This document shows, one piece after another, positions 8,759 to 17,376 of a stretch of DNA of 64,000 nt. Origin of the DNA: Dinoroseobacter sp965279125 (lineage in GTDB: Bacteria; Pseudomonadota; Alphaproteobacteria; Rhodobacterales; Rhodobacteraceae); contig CBDIHL010000043.1 of assembly GCA_965279125.1 (NCBI GenBank), positions 62,001-126,000 on the forward strand, written 5' to 3'. The stretch's first letter is position 1. Each line of letters opens with the position of its first letter. The notes under the pieces were generated by a model that had not been told where the DNA came from, did not search any database, and saw only the letters and a program-made list of their open reading frames with translations. The position numbers and the translations under genes were made by a program.

Positions 8759-9310
8759 GTGGCAACAAGATTAACCTTAACCGCCCTTTGCGGTGCCGTC
8801 GTTTTGGCCGCGTGCCAAAGCCCGATGGACAGCCCCGCCGTCACCCGGCTGATCGAGCCTGAGCCGCAGATCTTGCGCGCCGCCGATGGCCCCCCCGGTG
8901 CCGATCCTGACAGCTGCTGGGGGCGCGATGTCTCGCCTGCAGTGATCGAAACGGTGACCGAGCAAATCATGATCCAGCCTGCGCAGATCAGCAATGACGG
9001 CAAGGTTCTGCAAGCGGCGGTGTTCAAAACCGAAACCCAGCAGCGCATCACCCGCGAACGGCGCGAGCAGTGGTTCGAGACCCCCTGCCCCGAAGCCATG
9101 ACGCGGGAGTTTGTGGCCTCGGTCCAGCGCGCTTTATCGGCGCGTGGGATGTATAGCGGTGCGGCACATGGCGAGATGGATCGCAGCACCCGGCGGGCGG
9201 TGCGTCGGTTCCAGATGTCCGAGGGCCTTGATAGCGGGCTTTTGTCGATGGCGGCGGCGCGCAAACTGGGCCTGATCGCTGTGCCGCGCGACGAACTCGA
9301 AAACGGCTAG
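8759..9310 (+). CDS. Lipoprotein with peptidoglycan-binding domain
   Basis: 183 residues from a GTG start at 8759, preceded by AAAAGG. The N-terminus is a lipoprotein signal with lipobox VLAAC, so Cys19 would be lipidated. Residues 115-170 form a PG_binding_1-like helical domain (TREFVASVQRALSARGMYSG...RRAVRRFQMSEGLDSGLLSMAAARKLGL). Likely anchored in the outer membrane and contacting the cell wall. The middle region is unassigned. It is divergent from the ferredoxin gene. Confidence 0.8.
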   Translation: MATRLTLTALCGAVVLAACQSPMDSPAVTRLIEPEPQILRAADGPPGADPDSCWGRDVSPAVIETVTEQIMIQPAQISNDGKVLQAAVFKTETQQRITRERREQWFETPCPEAMTREFVASVQRALSARGMYSGAAHGEMDRSTRRAVRRFQMSEGLDSGLLSMAAARKLGLIAVPRDELENG

Positions 9311-9335
9311 CCCGCCAGTATTCCAGAATGACCCG

Positions 9336-9752
9336 CTAATGCGGATCGTCCGCCGTTACCTTCACGCTGGGGGCCGAGCGGGTGCTGGGGCCGTGAAATA
9401 CCGCTTCGATATTGTTGCCATCGGGATCAAACACAAACGCACCGTAATAGCCAGGGTGGTAGTCACGCGGTCCCGGATCGCCGTTGTTCACACCGCCAGC
9501 TGCGAGGGCGGCTGTGTGAAACGCCTGCACCATCTCAGGCGACGCGGCTTGCAATGCGAGGTGAATGCGACTGACCGGACCGCCCTCGGCGCCCGAGACA
9601 AACAACTCATCGGCGGTAAAGAAATGCTCGGTCTCCCAAACCAAGCTGCGGCCCAACGGGGCGAGGGCCGCGCTGTAGAATGCCTTGCTGCGCGCCAGAT
9701 CCGCGACACGGATATGAACGTGATCAATCAGACGGCCCAGGTGAAGTTCCAT
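9336..9752 (-). CDS. VOC-superfamily protein (glyoxalase/dioxygenase-like)
   Basis: 138 residues with the beta-alpha-beta-beta-beta vicinal-oxygen-chelate fold. It starts IDHVHIRVADLARSKAFYSAAL and ends in YHPGYYGAFVFDPDGNNIEAVFH; His (DHVHI) and Glu (NIEAV) sit at the usual metal-ligand positions. Many such proteins have no known substrate; this one could be a glyoxalase, dioxygenase or resistance protein. It is convergent with the peptidoglycan-binding lipoprotein and lies just beyond the degP terminator. Two other VOC genes are in the window (13716 and 43703). Confidence 0.8.
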   Translation of the reverse strand: MELHLGRLIDHVHIRVADLARSKAFYSAALAPLGRSLVWETEHFFTADELFVSGAEGGPVSRIHLALQAASPEMVQAFHTAALAAGGVNNGDPGPRDYHPGYYGAFVFDPDGNNIEAVFHGPSTRSAPSVKVTADDPH

Positions 9753-9795
9753 TGTCAGCGCTCCTTTTGCTCCAGCCTAGGCGGAAAAAAAGCAC

Positions 9796-9830
9796 AAAAA
9801 AAGGGGCGCGCCGACCACTCGGAACGCCCC
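9796..9830 (-). terminator. Rho-independent terminator of degP
   Basis: On the minus strand, GGGGCG (9830-9825) pairs with CGCCCC (9808-9803) across a 16-nt loop and is followed at once by seven T residues (9802-9796), with a second T-rich stretch after that. It lies 20 bp downstream of the degP stop codon. Confidence 0.8.
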
Positions 9831-9850
9831 GCTTTTCTAGATGCGCTGCT

Positions 9851-11341
9851 CTACTCTAGACCGAGCGCCACGAACCGCGGATCGCCACCGCGATTGATCA
9901 ACAGCAAGATCGACTTGCGACCCGCCTCGCGCGCCGCCTCGATCCGCTCGACCAGGTCCGTTGCGGTCTCGACCGGACGCTGGCCCGCTTCGGCGATCAC
10001 ATCGCCTGCGCGCAAACCCTTCTCGAAGGCCTCGCTGGTCCCGTCCACATCGGCCACAACAAGACCCGACACGTCGCGTCCAAGGCCCAGCTCTGTGCGC
10101 AGCTCGGGCGTCAGCTCCGACAGGGTCAGGCCCATCATTTCGGACAGATCCGCAGGCGCTTCATCGGCGGGGGCCGAGGCTGGAACCGCGCGTTCGGCAT
10201 CTTCACGGCGTGCCAAGGTGACACGCAGCGTCTCGGTCTGGCCTTCGCGGAAGACCACCACACGCACAGTCTTGCCGACCTGGGTGTTGCCGACGATGCG
10301 CACCAGCTCGCGGGTGTCGGGAACCTCCGTGCCATCAAAGGTCAAAATGACATCGCCGGGCTCCATCCCCGCTTCCATCGCCGGGCCTTCGGGCACATCT
10401 GTCACAAGCGCGCCGTCAGTGGAGGCCAAGCCAAGGGCTTCGGACATATCCTCGTTCATGTCCTGGATGCGCACACCGAGCCATCCGCGACGGGTTTCGC
10501 CGAATTCCTGCAACTGGCCGATGACATTTTCGGTCACAGCCGAGGACATCGCAAAGCCAATCCCGATGGAGCCGCCATTCGGAGACAAGATCGCGGTGTT
10601 CACGCCGATCACGTCGCCGTCCATGTTAAAGAGCGGCCCGCCCGAGTTGCCCCGGTTGATCGCGGCGTCGGTCTGGATGTAGTCATCGTAAGTGCCTGAG
10701 AGCGCGCGATTACGCGCCGACACGATGCCTGCGGAAACCGAGAAGCCCTGGCCCAGCGGGTTGCCCACGGCCATGACCCAGTCGCCCACGCGCATCGCAT
10801 CACTGTCGCCGAAAGTGACGAAGGGCAGCGGTGTGTCGCTTTCGACTTTCAACAGGGCAAGATCGGTATTGGCGTCGGTGCCCACGACCGTCGCTTCTAA
10901 CTCGTCGCCCGAGAAGAACTCGATCATGATCTCATCGGCCTGCTCGATCACGTGGTTGTTGGTGACGATATAGCCGTCTTCCGAGATCACGAAGCCTGAG
11001 CCCAGAGCATTGTTCCGCCGCTGCGGGCGGGTGCCTTGGCCGCCCTCTTGGCGCTCCATGAAGTCTTCGAAGAAATCCTCCAGCGGCGAGCCTTCGGGCA
11101 CAACAGGGCGCGGGCCGACGGGGCCTGCGACATTGGTGGCCGTGGTGATGTTGACCACCGCCGGGCTAACGGCCTCGGCCAGATCGGCAAAGCTGCCGGG
11201 CATGGATTGGGACTGCGCGCTGAGGCTGGAGGCAACCAGCAAGGTAAAGCCGCTCAGCAAAGCGACAGTGCCGCGCCAGAGGGTTGGATTGGTTTCAGTA
11301 TCTGCTCGCGTTGGGGCGAGTACGCTAACGTCTGAGGTCAC
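9851..11341 (-). CDS. degP: Do/DegP-family periplasmic serine endoprotease
   Basis: 496 residues from a GTG start at 11341, which has an excellent ribosome binding site (AAGGAGG, 9-nt spacing). A TTG-type in-frame extension to 11587 overlaps the cytochrome gene and looks non-coding. An N-terminal hydrophobic segment (about 23-42) exports it. The trypsin-like triad is H130 (TNNHVIE), D160 (TDLALLK) and S233 (RGNSGGPLF), followed by two PDZ domains. DegP degrades or refolds damaged envelope proteins. In related genomes it often follows hflK-hflC-DUF2065; here that cluster is 3.7 kb upstream on the same strand with unrelated genes between. A heat-shock-like promoter is proposed at 11388-11417. 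Confidence 0.94.
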   Translation of the reverse strand: MTSDVSVLAPTRADTETNPTLWRGTVALLSGFTLLVASSLSAQSQSMPGSFADLAEAVSPAVVNITTATNVAGPVGPRPVVPEGSPLEDFFEDFMERQEGGQGTRPQRRNNALGSGFVISEDGYIVTNNHVIEQADEIMIEFFSGDELEATVVGTDANTDLALLKVESDTPLPFVTFGDSDAMRVGDWVMAVGNPLGQGFSVSAGIVSARNRALSGTYDDYIQTDAAINRGNSGGPLFNMDGDVIGVNTAILSPNGGSIGIGFAMSSAVTENVIGQLQEFGETRRGWLGVRIQDMNEDMSEALGLASTDGALVTDVPEGPAMEAGMEPGDVILTFDGTEVPDTRELVRIVGNTQVGKTVRVVVFREGQTETLRVTLARREDAERAVPASAPADEAPADLSEMMGLTLSELTPELRTELGLGRDVSGLVVADVDGTSEAFEKGLRAGDVIAEAGQRPVETATDLVERIEAAREAGRKSILLLINRGGDPRFVALGLE

Positions 11342-11387
11342 GCTCGGGGTCCTCCTTAGGAACGGTTCGTTGCCGAAGTGTAAACAG

Positions 11388-11417
11388 GATATTCGTGCGA
11401 TGTCGCGTGGTTTCAAG
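11388..11417 (-). promoter_or_regulatory. Candidate degP promoter (CTTGAAA -35)
   Basis: On the minus strand CTTGAAA (11417-11411) is followed by a 17-nt spacer and AATATC (11393-11388), about 47 bp before the GTG start. CTTGAA is typical of alphaproteobacterial sigma-32 and sigma-70 -35 elements, which would fit a stress protease; the -10 match is only moderate. Confidence 0.4.
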
Positions 11418-11581
11418 GTTTGGAGCCTCGCGAGGGTGTCACGTGGGCGTGAAAGCGCCGGGAAACCGAATTCGGCACAGTGCAGCAAAAAGCTGTTGAC
11501 CTTCCCGTTGGTGGAAGCCCTAGGCCTGCGCCGACCATGCCAGAGCGTGCAATTTCCAACGCCTGAAATACCGAGGACCAG

Positions 11582-12022
11582 ATGCAAATTCCAATCTCAA
11601 CTCTTGGCCCAGTCCTGATTGCTCTGCTGAGCGCCCCCGCCGCTCATGCGGTCCACCTGCTTGAAGGGCGTGATCTGGCGCAGGGCGAAACCCTCTATCT
11701 GGAGCAATGCGCGGCCTGCCATGGGGCCTCGCTTGAGGGGCAAGCAAATTGGCAAACCCAGCAGGCCGACGGCACGATGCCTGCCCCGCCGCATGACGCA
11801 ACTGGCCATACGTGGCACCATTCCGACGCATTTTTGTTCGCCTACACAAAAGACGGGGGCGCGCGGACATTGTCTCGGCTCGGCGTCGAAGGTGTCAAAA
11901 GCGCGATGCCCGCGTTTGGAGGCATCCTATCAGACGAGGATATCGCGGACGTTCTCGGCTACATGCGCTCCACGTGGCCCCGGCAGGTCCAAGACATACA
12001 GGCAGACAGAAGCACGCACTAA
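11582..12022 (+). CDS. Periplasmic class I c-type cytochrome
   Basis: 146 residues with a signal peptide (about 1-22). There is a single haem-attachment motif CAACH (C43, C46, H47), with the distal ligand probably M109 in SAMPAFGG. The segment LSDEDIADVLGYMRSTWP is the typical C-terminal helix of cytochrome c555/c6-like domains. It would be a soluble electron carrier in the periplasm; its partner is not evident from neighbours. It is divergent from degP and is followed after 32 bp by a methyltransferase-like gene. Confidence 0.88.
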   Translation: MQIPISTLGPVLIALLSAPAAHAVHLLEGRDLAQGETLYLEQCAACHGASLEGQANWQTQQADGTMPAPPHDATGHTWHHSDAFLFAYTKDGGARTLSRLGVEGVKSAMPAFGGILSDEDIADVLGYMRSTWPRQVQDIQADRSTH

Positions 12023-12054
12023 GCTGTCTCGAAACGACGAAAGGCAAATCGACC

Positions 12055-12858
12055 ATGGCACTTTCCATAGCGTCAAACGCGCGTAACGTCCTCAAAACCG
12101 GAGCTTACTACGCCCTTGGGGCGGCGGTGCGCGCACGCGCGCTTGTCGATCGCGAACCCTATCTGTCAGGCGCATTCTCGACGCTGGAAGAGGCCAAGGC
12201 AAGTCTGCCCCCTGAGGTGCAACCGGGCTATGACAGCGACGACATGACCGAGGTTGCCAAGGACATGATGCTCAGCATGCTCGGCTGGGACTATCCGGTG
12301 GTCTTCTGGATGGACCGGCTATTACGCACGCATGGATCGTTCAGCCTGCTAGATGCGGGCGGCCATATAGGCACAAAGCATCACGCGTTTGGGCCCTATC
12401 TGGACCTTGGGCAGATCGACTGGACGGTCTGGGACCTGCCTGCGTTGCTCAGGGCGGGGCGCAAGGCGCAAGCAGACGGTCTGGTCAGCGCGGATATCAA
12501 GTTCGCAGATACGGTCGCCGATGCGGGCGAGGTGGATCTGCTGCTTGCCTCGGGCCTGATGCAATATCTCGACATCTCGTTCACGCAACTGATCGACCAG
12601 ATGGCGCAGCGCCCCCGCTGGGTCTTGCTGAACAAGGTCGCAACGCGCGCTGACGACGATCTGGTGACGTTGCAACTGATCGGCACGACGCGCGTGCCCT
12701 ACCAGATGCGCCACAGGGGACGCTTTGAGGCCGAATTGAAAGCGGCAGGCTACGTTATACGAGATAGCTGGACGATCGAGGGATTGGCGCACCGCATCGG
12801 TACCCATCCATGGCTCGGGACAAGCGAAAGTAAGGGGTATTTTCTGGAGCGCGTTTGA
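12055..12858 (+). CDS. Putative SAM-dependent methyltransferase (TIGR04325-like)
   Basis: 267 residues from ATG at 12055. The central part reads SLLDAGGHIGTKHHAF, DWTVWDLPALLRAGRK and VDLLLASGLMQYLD, the pattern of a Rossmann methyltransferase with motif I (LDAGGHIG) and a later ASGLMQY strand. It resembles proteins called TIGR04325 methyltransferase, often found in surface polysaccharide clusters, but no such cluster is adjacent. Its substrate is unknown. It follows the cytochrome c gene by 32 bp and may share its transcript. Confidence 0.6.
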   Translation: MALSIASNARNVLKTGAYYALGAAVRARALVDREPYLSGAFSTLEEAKASLPPEVQPGYDSDDMTEVAKDMMLSMLGWDYPVVFWMDRLLRTHGSFSLLDAGGHIGTKHHAFGPYLDLGQIDWTVWDLPALLRAGRKAQADGLVSADIKFADTVADAGEVDLLLASGLMQYLDISFTQLIDQMAQRPRWVLLNKVATRADDDLVTLQLIGTTRVPYQMRHRGRFEAELKAAGYVIRDSWTIEGLAHRIGTHPWLGTSESKGYFLERV

Positions 12859-12908
12859 ACGTATCGGCCAAATCGCGCTAGGGTGGGTGAGGACATTGAG
12901 GACCACCT

Positions 12909-13256
12909 ATGACCCATAAAGTCTTCAAGATGAGCTTTGCGAGCGTCTATCCCCTGCTCGTCGATAAGGTCGAAAAGAAGGGCAAGACCAAGGCTCAGCT
13001 GGACGAGATCATCGCGTGGCTCTTGGGCTATGACGCGGACGGGCTCGCGGCGGCGTTGGAGGACAAACGGGACATGGAGGCGTTCTTCAACGAGGCCCCC
13101 GCCAAGAACCCGAACCGAACCCTGATCAATGGCGTCGTCTGCGGCGTGCGCGTGGAGGAGATTGAAGACCCGCTGATGCGCGAGATCCGCTACCTCGACA
13201 AGATGGTGGACGAGTTGGCGCGCGGGAAGATTTTCGAGAACATCTTGCGCGGTTAG
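12909..13256 (+). CDS. DUF2200 family protein
   Basis: 115 residues matching the DUF2200 pattern: KVFKMSFASVYPLLVDKVEKKGKTKAQLDEIIAWLLGY, then NRTLINGVVCGVRVEEIEDPLMREIRYLDKMVDELA. It is small, soluble and found in many bacteria and some eukaryotes; its function is unknown. It follows the methyltransferase by 50 bp on the same strand. Confidence 0.85.
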   Translation: MTHKVFKMSFASVYPLLVDKVEKKGKTKAQLDEIIAWLLGYDADGLAAALEDKRDMEAFFNEAPAKNPNRTLINGVVCGVRVEEIEDPLMREIRYLDKMVDELARGKIFENILRG

Positions 13257-13325
13257 GATCAAGCGCGCCGCTTCGCGCGGATACATTTCAACTTCCTAAC
13301 AGACCACCAAGCTTCCAAAGGACCG

Positions 13326-13709
13326 ATGATGAGCGCGCAGAACAATCAAAACCCCTTCGACGGCCCGCAACTGCAAGGCACGCAGTATGCCCGCGCCGAC
13401 ATGGCAGGCGCGCAGTTTGATGGCGTCAACCTCGACAGTGCCACGTTTTTTGCGGTGATGACGAAGGCGCGGTTCACCGACACCAACCTTGCGCGCGCGG
13501 ATTTCGACGACGTGAACCTTGCGGGGGCGAGGTTCAACAACATCAACCTGTCGAGCAGCTCAATCACCAACGCCAACCTCTCGGGGTTGAACATCAGCGG
13601 GGTCAATCTGGCCGGGGCCGAGATCGCGCAGGCTGACCTGACCGGCATGCGCATCAACGGCGTGTTGGTCACCGATCTGTTTGCGGCCTACGAGGCGGCG
13701 CAGGGCTAG
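13326..13709 (+). CDS. Pentapeptide-repeat protein
   Basis: 127 residues. From about residue 20 to 118 it consists of consecutive A(D/N)LxX-type pentapeptides (for example ADMAG, VNLDS, TNLAR, ADFDD, VNLAG, ANLSG, ADLTG), which fold into a right-handed quadrilateral beta-helix. A second in-frame ATG follows directly (13329). Known members include DNA-mimicking gyrase inhibitors such as Qnr and MfpA, but most have no assigned role. No signal peptide is visible. Confidence 0.9.
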   Translation: MMSAQNNQNPFDGPQLQGTQYARADMAGAQFDGVNLDSATFFAVMTKARFTDTNLARADFDDVNLAGARFNNINLSSSSITNANLSGLNISGVNLAGAEIAQADLTGMRINGVLVTDLFAAYEAAQG

Positions 13710-13715
13710 AGCACC

Positions 13716-14132
13716 CTAGTCGTCGCGTCCGGGTTCGGCAGGATCGCTTGAAAACAGTGCGATTTTGTTGCCTTGGGGATCGCGCAGATAGCCCACATAG
13801 AACTGCGGACCATAGGCGGCGCGAAACCCCGGTGCCCCCTCATCCGTGCCCCCGGCCGCGACGGCGGCTGCATGCAGCGCGCGCACCTGAGCTTGGCTGG
13901 GGACCTCAAACGCCACCATCGCACCGTTGCCCGCCGAGGCAGGCGCGCCGTTGAAGGTCGGCTTGACGTAGAAATCCGGCAAGACGGGGGACTGACCGGG
14001 GGGCACTGGCAAGACATAGCTCAGCCCCTCCGCCCCTTCCGAAAGGCCGTAGCCTAGCGCAGGCAGGAACGCCCCGTAGAACCGCTTGGCAAGGGCAATA
14101 TCATCCGCGCCGACAGTGACATAGGCGATCAT
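13716..14132 (-). CDS. VOC-superfamily protein
   Basis: 138 residues: IAYVTVGADDIALAKRFYGAFL at the N-terminus and QFYVGYLRDPQGNKIALF at the C-terminus, a glyoxalase-fold protein. The usual first metal-ligand His is replaced (AYVTV) and the C-terminal ligand position has Ala (KIALF), so metal chelation may be lost, as in many bleomycin-resistance-like binding proteins. It is convergent with the pentapeptide protein (6-bp gap). Confidence 0.78.
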   Translation of the reverse strand: MIAYVTVGADDIALAKRFYGAFLPALGYGLSEGAEGLSYVLPVPPGQSPVLPDFYVKPTFNGAPASAGNGAMVAFEVPSQAQVRALHAAAVAAGGTDEGAPGFRAAYGPQFYVGYLRDPQGNKIALFSSDPAEPGRDD

Positions 14133-14178
14133 GGGGGTGGTCCTTTCGAGGGGGGATGGTCCGTGCAGACAGACGTCA

Positions 14179-14278
14179 GGGGCGGTTTATAGGTGCCAGG
14201 CGCCTGTTCGCCAAGGTGGGCAGTGCCCCCTCCCCAAAGCAGCCGCCGGGCAGGCGCGGGTCGTGACGGCGTTTGCCT
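14179..14278 (+). repeat. Diverged dispersed repeat, copy 1
   Basis: About 100 bp beginning GGGGCGGTTTAT and ending in GGGCAGGCGCGGGTCGTGAC plus GGCG. It is the partner of 14908-15016, with which it shares GGGGCGGTTTAT, CAAAGCA and GGGCAGGCGC-GGTCGTG-CGGC in the same order and orientation. It lies downstream of the 2'-5' RNA ligase gene. Confidence 0.6.
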
Positions 14279-14810
14279 AGGGCGCAGAGGCCCTGCCAAG
14301 CGGCACGGTGTCGAGCGCCCGCAATTTGCCGTCCCGCAGCGCAACGACTTCCAATGCGCGGATCGTTCCGGCGATGGGCAGCGGGCCAAGATCGCCCAAA
14401 TCCAACCGCTCGATAGCGGCGCGATCTGGGTTTGTGGCGACGGTCATGTGCGGCTGATACGGGATGTCAGTGTTGAGCTCGGCCCGGTGCGGTCCGTCGT
14501 AGAGCCGGTTGTGCAAATCCGTCAGCGCGTCCTTGCCAAGCGCGCACATGAGGAAGAGTTTGTACGTCTTTTCAAAGGGATCATAGACCACATCGCATCT
14601 CGAAAACTCTATCGCGAAGGGGGCAGAGCTGCGGGCCACCTCGTGGCATCTGCGCAAAACAACCGCCTGATGTTGGCCCTGCACGCCGAAAACCAGCGTT
14701 ATATGCGGTGGCACTAACTTTGCGCGGTCAGGCTCATGCGCGCGTCGAAACTGGTCAATCCGCTGGGCGGGGGCCGGAGCAATGTCGGGATAGGCGAGGA
14801 CATAAATCAT
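14277..14810 (-). CDS. 2'-5' RNA ligase / LigT-like phosphoesterase
   Basis: 177 residues from ATG 14810 (MIYVLAYPDI); a TTG 51 bp upstream would add a non-conserved tail. Two HxT motifs define the 2H phosphoesterase fold: H36-I-T38 (PPHITLVF) and H121-M-T123 (QPHMTVAT). Members act on 2',3'-cyclic phosphates or 2'-5' linkages in RNA, and the physiological substrate in bacteria is usually unclear. The gene is bracketed by two copies of a diverged repeat. Confidence 0.8.
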   Translation of the reverse strand: MIYVLAYPDIAPAPAQRIDQFRRAHEPDRAKLVPPHITLVFGVQGQHQAVVLRRCHEVARSSAPFAIEFSRCDVVYDPFEKTYKLFLMCALGKDALTDLHNRLYDGPHRAELNTDIPYQPHMTVATNPDRAAIERLDLGDLGPLPIAGTIRALEVVALRDGKLRALDTVPLGRASAP

Positions 14811-14907
14811 CGCGCGATACTGGGGTCTGAGGCCCCGTGCTTCAATGTCCGACTTCGCCAAGCCGCGACCAGCGCCTGCCCGTGGGGTGGTGCTGCAAGC
14901 TGCGTTC

Positions 14908-15016
14908 GGGGCGGTTTATGGTTGCCTAGAGCCCGCTCAGTCTATTGGACACGATCCCCTTACCAAAGCACCAGCCCGACGAGACGGGCAGGCGCTGGTC
15001 GTGGCGGCTTCGCCTT
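14908..15016 (+). repeat. Diverged dispersed repeat, copy 2
   Basis: Same-orientation partner of 14179-14278, about 730 bp away. It also contains a short inverted repeat (GCCCG acgaga CGGGC). It sits between the 2'-5' RNA ligase gene and the DUF2065 gene. Confidence 0.6.
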
Positions 15017-15035
15017 GTTTCACGACTTTACGCTC

Positions 15036-15230
15036 TCACCCCACCAACACATACAACCACGCAACCCCCACGCACGCCTCGCCCAGCCCCAGCCAGCGCC
15101 GCATCTCGTCGGAGATCACGCTGAACAGCTGTTGCAGCACGCTTGGCCCGAATTTCGCGGGCCAGAGCGCAATAAAAAGGCCCTCCCCCACAAGGAGAAG
15201 GGCCAATCCCGTAAAGATCGCTGTGAGCAT
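15036..15230 (-). CDS. DUF2065 small membrane protein
   Basis: 64 residues with two hydrophobic helices (MLTAIFTGLALLLVGEGLFIALWP and GLGEACVGVAWLYVLVG), the DUF2065/YjeT pattern. Genes of this family commonly follow hflC, as here, with a 6-bp gap, so it is the third gene of an hflK-hflC operon. Function unknown; probably a small inner-membrane partner of HflKC. Confidence 0.85.
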   Translation of the reverse strand: MLTAIFTGLALLLVGEGLFIALWPAKFGPSVLQQLFSVISDEMRRWLGLGEACVGVAWLYVLVG

Positions 15231-15236
15231 CGCGGC

Positions 15237-16132
<896 letters not shown>

Positions 16133-16133
<1 letters not shown>

Positions 16134-17284
16134 CAGTTCGAGCTCCCTGCCTGATTGGCGCCGCGGCGCAGCTCATTGAGTGGCAGATACGGCACGACAC
16201 CTTGTCCGCCGCCTTCGCCATTGCTGTCGAGGATCACTTTGTCCACGCCGCCCAAGACACGTTCCATCGTCTCGAGGTACAGACGCTTGCGCGTGACCTC
16301 CGGCGCTTGTTCGTACTCGGCCAGAACCGCAAGGAAGCGCGAGGCTTCACCTTCGGCCTCGTTGACGACCTGAGCGCGGTAGGCTTCAGATTCCTCCAAA
16401 AGCTGCGCACTTTCACCCCGCGCTCCCGCAAGCACTTGGTTGGCATAAGCGTCAGCCGTGCGCTCCAATCGGTCGCGTTCCTGCTCGGCCGCTTGGACCT
16501 CGCGGAACGCGTCGATCACCTCGGCGGGCGGGTCGGCGCGGTCGAGGTTCAGGCGGATGACGTTCACGCCTGCATCATAGCTGTCGAGCGTCGTCTGGAT
16601 CAGCGTCAGCACCGTATCAGCAATCAGATCACGATCCCGGTTGAGGATCGGAGCCAACTCGCTTGCCGCGATCACTTCGCGCATCGCCGCTTCGGACACC
16701 GCGCGGATGGTGGATTCCGCATCGCGCAGGTTGAACAGGAACTTGGCTGGGTCGTTGATGTTCCAGACCACTTCAAAGTCGATATCGACGATGTTTTCGT
16801 CCGTGGTCAGCATCAAGCCCGCGCCCACACGCCCCACACCGATCTGTTCGGTGTTTTCGCGGGTGACCGGGATCACTTCTGCCGTCACCACAGGCCAGGG
16901 CGCGAAGTTCAGACCGGGATTGCCGGTGGCGTAATACTCGCCCAGGAACAGTTCGACCGACTGCTCTTCCGGGCGCACAGTGTAGAAGCTGGTGAAAGCC
17001 CAAAGACCGAGCACAGCCACTGCGCCCAGACCCCAAATGCGCGGGGTCATCTTGAAGCCGTCACCGCCTCCGCCGCCACCATTCGCGCCATTGCCGCCGC
17101 CGCGACCGCCCATCAGGACTCGCAGCTGCTCTTGGCCTTTTTTCATGATCTCATCGATTTCTGGGATCTGCGGTCCGTCGCCACCATTTGGGGGACGCCG
17201 TCCGCCATTGCCGCGATTGTCCCCGCCGCCGGGGCGATTACCGCCACCTCCGCCGCCCCAGGGTCCGCCGTTATTTCCAGCCAT
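16133..17284 (-). CDS. hflK: HflK, FtsH protease activity modulator
   Basis: 383 residues. It has a Gly/Asn-rich cytoplasmic N-terminus (MAGNNGGPWGGGGGGNR), a second Gly-rich stretch around 80-95, a transmembrane helix (IWGLGAVAVLGLWAFTSFYTV, about 103-123), then an SPFH domain and a long coiled coil ending in the conserved LYLETMERVLGGVDKVILDS. Partner of HflC in the FtsH-regulating complex. It is the first gene of the hflK-hflC-DUF2065 operon, with ribosome site AAGGAAA before the ATG. Confidence 0.96.
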
Positions 17285-17376
17285 CCGGTTTCCTTGTCGT
17301 TGTGATCGAGAGTTAGTGGGTCAAATGGGCGTTGCCGCCCCATAATCAAGCGCTCAGCGTCGGAAATCCGCGCAAA

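Noticed and set aside
11342..11587. 82-residue N-terminal extension of DegP
   Set aside because: It lacks a ribosome site and overlaps the cytochrome c gene; GTG 11341 has AAGGAGG and leads into the export signal.
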